Shown: positions 5,954 to 6,586 of the stretch, in pieces | How positions within the stretch are numbered: position 1 is the first letter of the stretch | How the letters are laid out: every line of letters begins with the position of its first letter | From: Micavibrio sp. | GTDB lineage: Bacteria; Pseudomonadota; Alphaproteobacteria; Micavibrionales; Micavibrionaceae | Assembly: GCA_027066695.1 (NCBI GenBank) | Contig: JAMONE010000215.1 | Span: forward strand, 1 to 6,586 | DNA: 6,586 bases | Reading direction: 5' to 3' | Made by a program: the position numbers and the translations under genes | Notes under the pieces: generated by a model | What the model was told of the DNA's origin: nothing | The model's database searches: none | The model's input: the letters and a program-made list of their open reading frames with translations, nothing else

Positions 5954-6586
5954 TTGTTAAGCGCGTTAAAATTAAATTTTAAATACCACCCTGCCATCAC
6001 TCTGGCAATAATCACATTATTAACATTAATATGGGCAAATAACTACCTCAATGTGCATATGGATCTTGATATAGGCTGGCTGCTTCAATGTTTAGAGCGT
6101 TTTATCGCTGGCGGTAAATATGGCATAGATTTCTACGAATCCAACCCCCCACTTAGCTTTCTTATATATCTGCCCACACTTCCATTATATAGCTACCTGC
6201 CAATAAGCCCACAAGTTTCGGTTTTGATAACCTTTGCAGGCTATATGACGATTGCTAATTTCACGATTTATAAGCTATTCAAGCATCTTGATTACGAAAT
6301 ATCGGAAATTTGCATTATCATAGCTGCCCTAATCATTGCACAAAGCTGGGTTGCGGGAATATCATTTGGTTCAAAAGATCATCTGATATTTGTGTTTTTA
6401 CCTGCTATTTGCTTGCTCCAATATATGATTACAATCAATAAAAAGCCAAGCACAGCAATTATGATTCTGGCTATTATAATGGGCGGCATTGCTATATGCT
6501 TAAAGCCGTATTACGCCATAGTGCCTGCGCTGTTTTTTGCTCATAGATTATTCATCTCGCGCTCGCTCGTAAAAACGATTATATCA
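5954..6586 (+). CDS. Putative GT-C-type glycosyltransferase (copy 2), N-terminal part, cut by window end
   Basis: The frame is open for 211 codons from TTG at 5954 to the window end. It is a paralogue of the gene at 3908: motifs line up with offsets of only 2-3 residues over about 190 residues. Visible are the first membrane segment (about 13-28), DLDIGWLL (37-44), ER (48-49), YESNPPLS (61-68), SKDH (140-143) and KPYY (184-187), with further hydrophobic segments between. Unlike copy 1, this one keeps both Asp residues (D37, D39) in the first periplasmic loop, where GT-C enzymes usually hold a catalytic Asp, so it looks like the more canonical enzyme. The likely role is transfer of a sugar from a polyprenyl-phosphate carrier on the periplasmic face; acceptor and sugar are unknown. 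The product may be a general polytopic glycosyltransferase of the PMT/ArnT-like superfamily. Confidence 0.75.
   Translation, partial: MLSALKLNFKYHPAITLAIITLLTLIWANNYLNVHMDLDIGWLLQCLERFIAGGKYGIDFYESNPPLSFLIYLPTLPLYSYLPISPQVSVLITFAGYMTIANFTIYKLFKHLDYEISEICIIIAALIIAQSWVAGISFGSKDHLIFVFLPAICLLQYMITINKKPSTAIMILAIIMGGIAICLKPYYAIVPALFFAHRLFISRSLVKTIIS

Overview
The window looks like an AT-rich alphaproteobacterial chromosome segment. ClpX gives the clearest taxonomic hint: its core reads like alphaproteobacterial ClpX (for example the LTEPKNALVKQYQ segment), but this is recognition by eye, not a tree. Codon use is visibly more AT-rich in the membrane glycosyltransferase genes than in clpX. No RNA genes, insertion sequences or CRISPR arrays were seen.

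Left part (1-2463): the 3' end of an unrecognised + strand gene meets a minus-strand series of four genes. In transcription order these are sufE, a DUF2946-family protein, an orphan His/Met-rich exported or membrane protein, and an SCO1/SenC-like protein with a Tat-type signal whose copper-binding Cys pair is missing. The last three are tightly packed and look like a small copper-related cluster. SufE is a housekeeping Fe-S assembly factor, separated from DUF2946 by about 50 bases. It starts inside a perfect 14-bp tandem duplication that creates a five-codon leader ORF.

Middle (2464-3933): a 132-base divergent intergenic region separates sufE from clpX. ClpX is complete and has all key motifs, plus an unusual Lys-rich then acidic C-terminal tail. 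No clpP or lon lies beside it in this window.

Right part (3908-6586): a polytopic membrane protein with GT-C glycosyltransferase-like motifs starts inside the end of clpX. It converges with a GtrA-family membrane protein on the minus strand. Only 34 bases from the gtrA start, a second GT-C-like gene starts on the + strand (TTG start, good ribosome site) and runs off the window. The two GT-C-like proteins are paralogues. With GtrA they suggest a cell-envelope glycosylation module in which a polyprenyl-phosphate-linked sugar is flipped across the inner membrane and transferred on the periplasmic side. Substrates cannot be read from the sequence.
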